Below are positions 35,318 through 37,172 of a DNA stretch of 37,172 nucleotides, in pieces. The stretch is from Myxococcales bacterium (GTDB lineage: Bacteria > Myxococcota_A > Polyangia > Palsa-1104). The position numbers and the translations under genes are program-made. Below the pieces are notes generated by a model. That model ran no database searches. It had not been told where the DNA came from and was given only the letters and a program-made list of their open reading frames with translations. The first letter of the stretch is position 1. Every line of letters begins with the position of its first letter. The stretch lies in contig JAQBQH010000350.1 of assembly GCA_028287105.1 (NCBI GenBank), positions 1 through 37,172 of the forward strand, given 5' to 3'.

Positions 35318-36136
35318 ATGAGCGATGCGAGCGGCTACATCCACGGCTACACCGACGAGGAGGCCCAGCGGCTGATCGACCAGGCCGAGTTCCTCGCGCC
35401 CTTCGTGTTCGACGGCGTGGAGCTCGACGGCGTCGGCACCTTGCTCGAGGTCGGCATGGGCGTCGGGGCCGAGACGCGGCTCTTGCGCCGGCGCTGGCCA
35501 CAGCTGCGCGTGGTCGGCTGCGATATCTCCGACGGGCAGCTGGCGCACGCGCGCCGCATCCTGGCCGCCGACGTCGCAGCGGGCGCGGTCGAGCTGATCC
35601 GCGCGTCGGCGACGGCGGTGCCGCTGCCCGATGACAGCGCCGACGCCGGGTTCGTCTGCTGGCTGCTGGAGCACGTGTCGGATCCGGCGGCGGTGCTGCG
35701 CGAGTGTGCGCGCGTGGTCGAGCCGGGCGGGCGCATCTTCGTGACCGAGGTCTACAACCACAGCCTCACCGTCGAGCCGGCGCAGCCGATCCTCGATCGT
35801 TTCTGGGCCGCGATAAACTCGACGCAGCGGCTCGGCGGCGGGCATCCCAACATCGGCGCGCGCCTCGGCGAGCTGGCGGCGGGAGCCGGTCTCGAGATCG
35901 TGTCGCATCGCTTCGTGCCGGTCCTGGGCGACGCGCGCGACCCGGCGGGGCGCACCGCCAAGCTGCGCTATTTCCGCACGCTCATGATGTCGGCGGTGCC
36001 GCAGGTGCGCGCCGCGCACATGTTCGACGAGCGCGATCTGGCGTCGGTGTGGACGGCGTGGGACGCGGCCGAGGCGGCGCCCGACGCGCTCTTTTGCTAC
36101 ACGATGTGCAAGCTCGAAGCGCGCGTCGCTCGCTGA
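35318..36136 (+). CDS. class I SAM-dependent methyltransferase
   Basis: A 272-aa methyltransferase. Motif I LLEVGMGVGAETRLL (about residues 42–56), with GMGVG instead of the usual GxGxG glycines. Then VVGCDISDGQLAHAR (SAM ribose), ASATAVPLPDDSADAGF and VVEPGGRIFVTEVYNHSL. N-terminus GYIHGYTDEEAQRLIDQA is typical of small-molecule methyltransferases with a lid helix. ATG 35318 follows uvrB by 34 nt, and TACATT lies 9 nt before it as a weak -10. Substrate unknown. Convergent with the glutaredoxin-fold gene (15 bp between stops). Confidence 0.9.
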   Translation: MSDASGYIHGYTDEEAQRLIDQAEFLAPFVFDGVELDGVGTLLEVGMGVGAETRLLRRRWPQLRVVGCDISDGQLAHARRILAADVAAGAVELIRASATAVPLPDDSADAGFVCWLLEHVSDPAAVLRECARVVEPGGRIFVTEVYNHSLTVEPAQPILDRFWAAINSTQRLGGGHPNIGARLGELAAGAGLEIVSHRFVPVLGDARDPAGRTAKLRYFRTLMMSAVPQVRAAHMFDERDLASVWTAWDAAEAAPDALFCYTMCKLEARVAR

Positions 36137-36151
36137 GCGCGCGGCCGCTCG

Positions 36152-36376
36152 TTACATCGCGTCGAGGAAGGCGAGCACTGCGTCGCGACCGATGATCAGC
36201 GTCGCGCCGTCCCACACGGCCGGCGTGGCCGCCCCGCCGCGCGCCGTCAGATCGGCCTGCACCTCGGCGTAGAAGACGTTGCGAAAGCGGATGCGCTCCT
36301 CGAGGCCGCGCTCGGTGACGCGCTTGCGGGCCGCCGCCGAGTCGGCGTCGTTGGTGGCGTGGAAGAGCTCGATCAC
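36152..36376 (-). CDS. glutaredoxin-fold protein without CxxC
   Basis: A 74-aa protein. Start GTG 36376 overlaps the MFS stop by four bases (GTGA). Pattern of a small thioredoxin fold: first strand IELFHATNDADSAAARKRV where glutaredoxins have the CxxC loop, then a cis-Pro strand TPAVWDGATLIIGRDAVLAFL. No cysteine occurs anywhere in the protein, so it cannot be a dithiol or monothiol glutaredoxin. It might bind a thiol ligand or a partner protein. Fold is inferred from the strand/helix order and the TP…G pattern. Confidence 0.7.
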   Translation of the reverse strand: MIELFHATNDADSAAARKRVTERGLEERIRFRNVFYAEVQADLTARGGAATPAVWDGATLIIGRDAVLAFLDAM

Positions 36377-37172
36377 TTCGGCTCCGGCAGCGCGCGCAGA
36401 TTGGCGCGTGCGACCGAGGTGCCGAGGAGAATCGTGGCGATGATGCCGTCGAGCCACAGCCCGCGCTTGAGCGTGGCCAGCTCGGTCCAGGGAACGCCGC
36501 CGGTGATCGCCGAGAAGAGCGGACCGACGATCGACGCGATCATGGCGACGAGCACCGCACGCACCAGCGCCCGCGGCGGCCGCGGTGTGAACGCCGCCGC
36601 CAGCGCCACCATGGCGAGGCCGATGCGCGCGCCGGCATGGAGCTGCGCCTGCAGGAGCGCGCCGGGCAGGAGCGCATGGCCGATCAGCTCCTTGGCCACC
36701 TGCTGCGGCAGGATCAGCGTCAACAGCGACGAGGCGCCGGCGAGGAGGCCGTAGACCCCGAGCGTGACGCGCTGGATCTTGTGGAGCAGCGTCAGTGCCC
36801 GCGCCCGCTCGGCCAGCTGCGCCGCCGTCGGGTCGGGCGGCTTGTGACCGGGCACGACGTACCACAGCCGCGCGATGAGGAGCGCGCCCAGGACGGCGAA
36901 CGGCAGCGGCGCCAGCGGCCAGACGTCGAACTCGACGCCGGGAATCTTGGCGTCCTTGTAGGCGTCGAGCAGCCGCCCGAGGCCGTAGGTGACGACCGCG
37001 CCGGCGAGGTACTGCGCCCCGTCGAAGAGGCCGGCCGCCGTCGCTACCGCCTTCTTGCCGCCGAAGTCCATCGACGCCGCGCCACCGACGAGCGAGTGCG
37101 CGCTCTGGATGAAGAAGGCGATGACCAGCAGCAGCGCGGCGCCGACCCAGGGCGAGTGCAGCCCCTGCGACA
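36373..37172 (-). CDS. MFS transporter, N-terminus beyond window
   Basis: The C-terminal about 266 residues of an inner-membrane transporter; the frame is open to the window end. ASMDFGGKKAVATAAGLFDGAQYLAGAV (seen as MDFGGKKAVATAAG and LFDGAQYLAGAV) resembles the helix of GlpT/UhpT-type organophosphate antiporters. Further helices include PLPFAVLGALLIARLWYVV, VTLGVYGLLAGASSLLTLIL and IGLAMVALAAAFT. About four C-terminal helices follow a cytosolic loop and are not typical of the 12-helix core, so the protein may have extra helices. Ligand cannot be given without the N-terminal half. Confidence 0.78.
   Translation of the reverse strand, partial: SQGLHSPWVGAALLLVIAFFIQSAHSLVGGAASMDFGGKKAVATAAGLFDGAQYLAGAVVTYGLGRLLDAYKDAKIPGVEFDVWPLAPLPFAVLGALLIARLWYVVPGHKPPDPTAAQLAERARALTLLHKIQRVTLGVYGLLAGASSLLTLILPQQVAKELIGHALLPGALLQAQLHAGARIGLAMVALAAAFTPRPPRALVRAVLVAMIASIVGPLFSAITGGVPWTELATLKRGLWLDGIIATILLGTSVARANLRALPEPK

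Noticed and set aside
36373-36379. In-frame TGA at the MFS end as a selenocysteine codon joining it to the glutaredoxin-fold gene
   Set aside because: Reading on in the MFS frame gives low-complexity sequence, while the thioredoxin-fold pattern is in the shifted GTG frame; no SECIS-like hairpin was apparent.

Overview
The window is GC-rich (roughly 70% by eye) chromosomal DNA. The mglB–mglA gliding-motility switch pair, an MJ0042-type zinc-ribbon/TPR membrane protein, Cys-rich Pal-like lipoproteins and proline-rich acidic linkers all point to Myxococcota (the former Deltaproteobacteria, myxobacterium-like). I see no prophage, IS element or CRISPR array. Genes are packed tightly, with 1–4 nt ATGA/GTGA overlaps at most operon junctions.

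Layout. 1–1082 (-): glutaryl-CoA dehydrogenase, cut by the window edge. 1114–5439 (+): soluble lytic transglycosylase, trans-aconitate methyltransferase-like protein, two small uncharacterised proteins and a periplasmic cupin. 5441–6142 (-): SAM methyltransferase. 6243–12855 (-): an information-processing and motility block. In transcription order it is tRNA-Ser(TGA), tRNA-Ser(GCT), tRNA-Arg(ACG), tadA, tRNA-Ser(CGA), tRNA-Ser(GGA), SRP RNA, dnaX, ybaB, recR, then mglB, mglA and a PqqD-like/HlyD fusion. 12967–21779 (+): zinc-ribbon/TPR protein, acyl-CoA synthetase, exported protein of unknown function, selB. 21814–26824 (-): outer-membrane protein, NtrC-type regulator, sensor kinase, MATE exporter. 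26928–29411 (+): Pal-like lipoprotein, CpoB-like protein, small membrane protein, thiE. 29374–30364: HxlR-type repressor divergent from a carboxymuconolactone-decarboxylase-family gene, with three tandem operator-like repeats between them. 30345–33142 (-): HEAT-like membrane protein, secreted metallopeptidase, four-helix-bundle protein. 33262–36136 (+): uvrB and a methyltransferase. 36152–37172 (-): MFS transporter (cut by the edge) and a glutaredoxin-fold protein without cysteines.

How the parts fit. TadA converts A34 of tRNA-Arg(ACG) to inosine, and here its gene begins 2 nt after the 3' end of exactly that tRNA. All four serine anticodons (TGA, GCT, CGA, GGA) lie within 1 kb around it. The SRP RNA and dnaX–ybaB–recR follow in the classical order, but dnaX and ybaB are separated by a 98-bp insertion bounded by 20-bp direct repeats. 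That insertion encodes a small frame coupled by ATGA to both neighbours. mglBA has its own recognisable promoter and runs into the adaptor-fusion gene.

Most promising leads: the tRNA-Arg/tadA junction (possible maturation of an mRNA 5' end by tRNA processing); a recurrent -10 box placed 6–8 nt before start codons, suggesting leaderless mRNAs (slt, the outer-membrane protein, the NtrC-type regulator, pal); the triple 17-bp-period operator; the dnaX–ybaB insertion; the MglA-linked PqqD/HlyD fusion; the DLPAPK-repeat zinc-ribbon protein as a possible MglA partner; and the HELAH…DEY metallopeptidase. No intergenic gap exceeds 300 bases.
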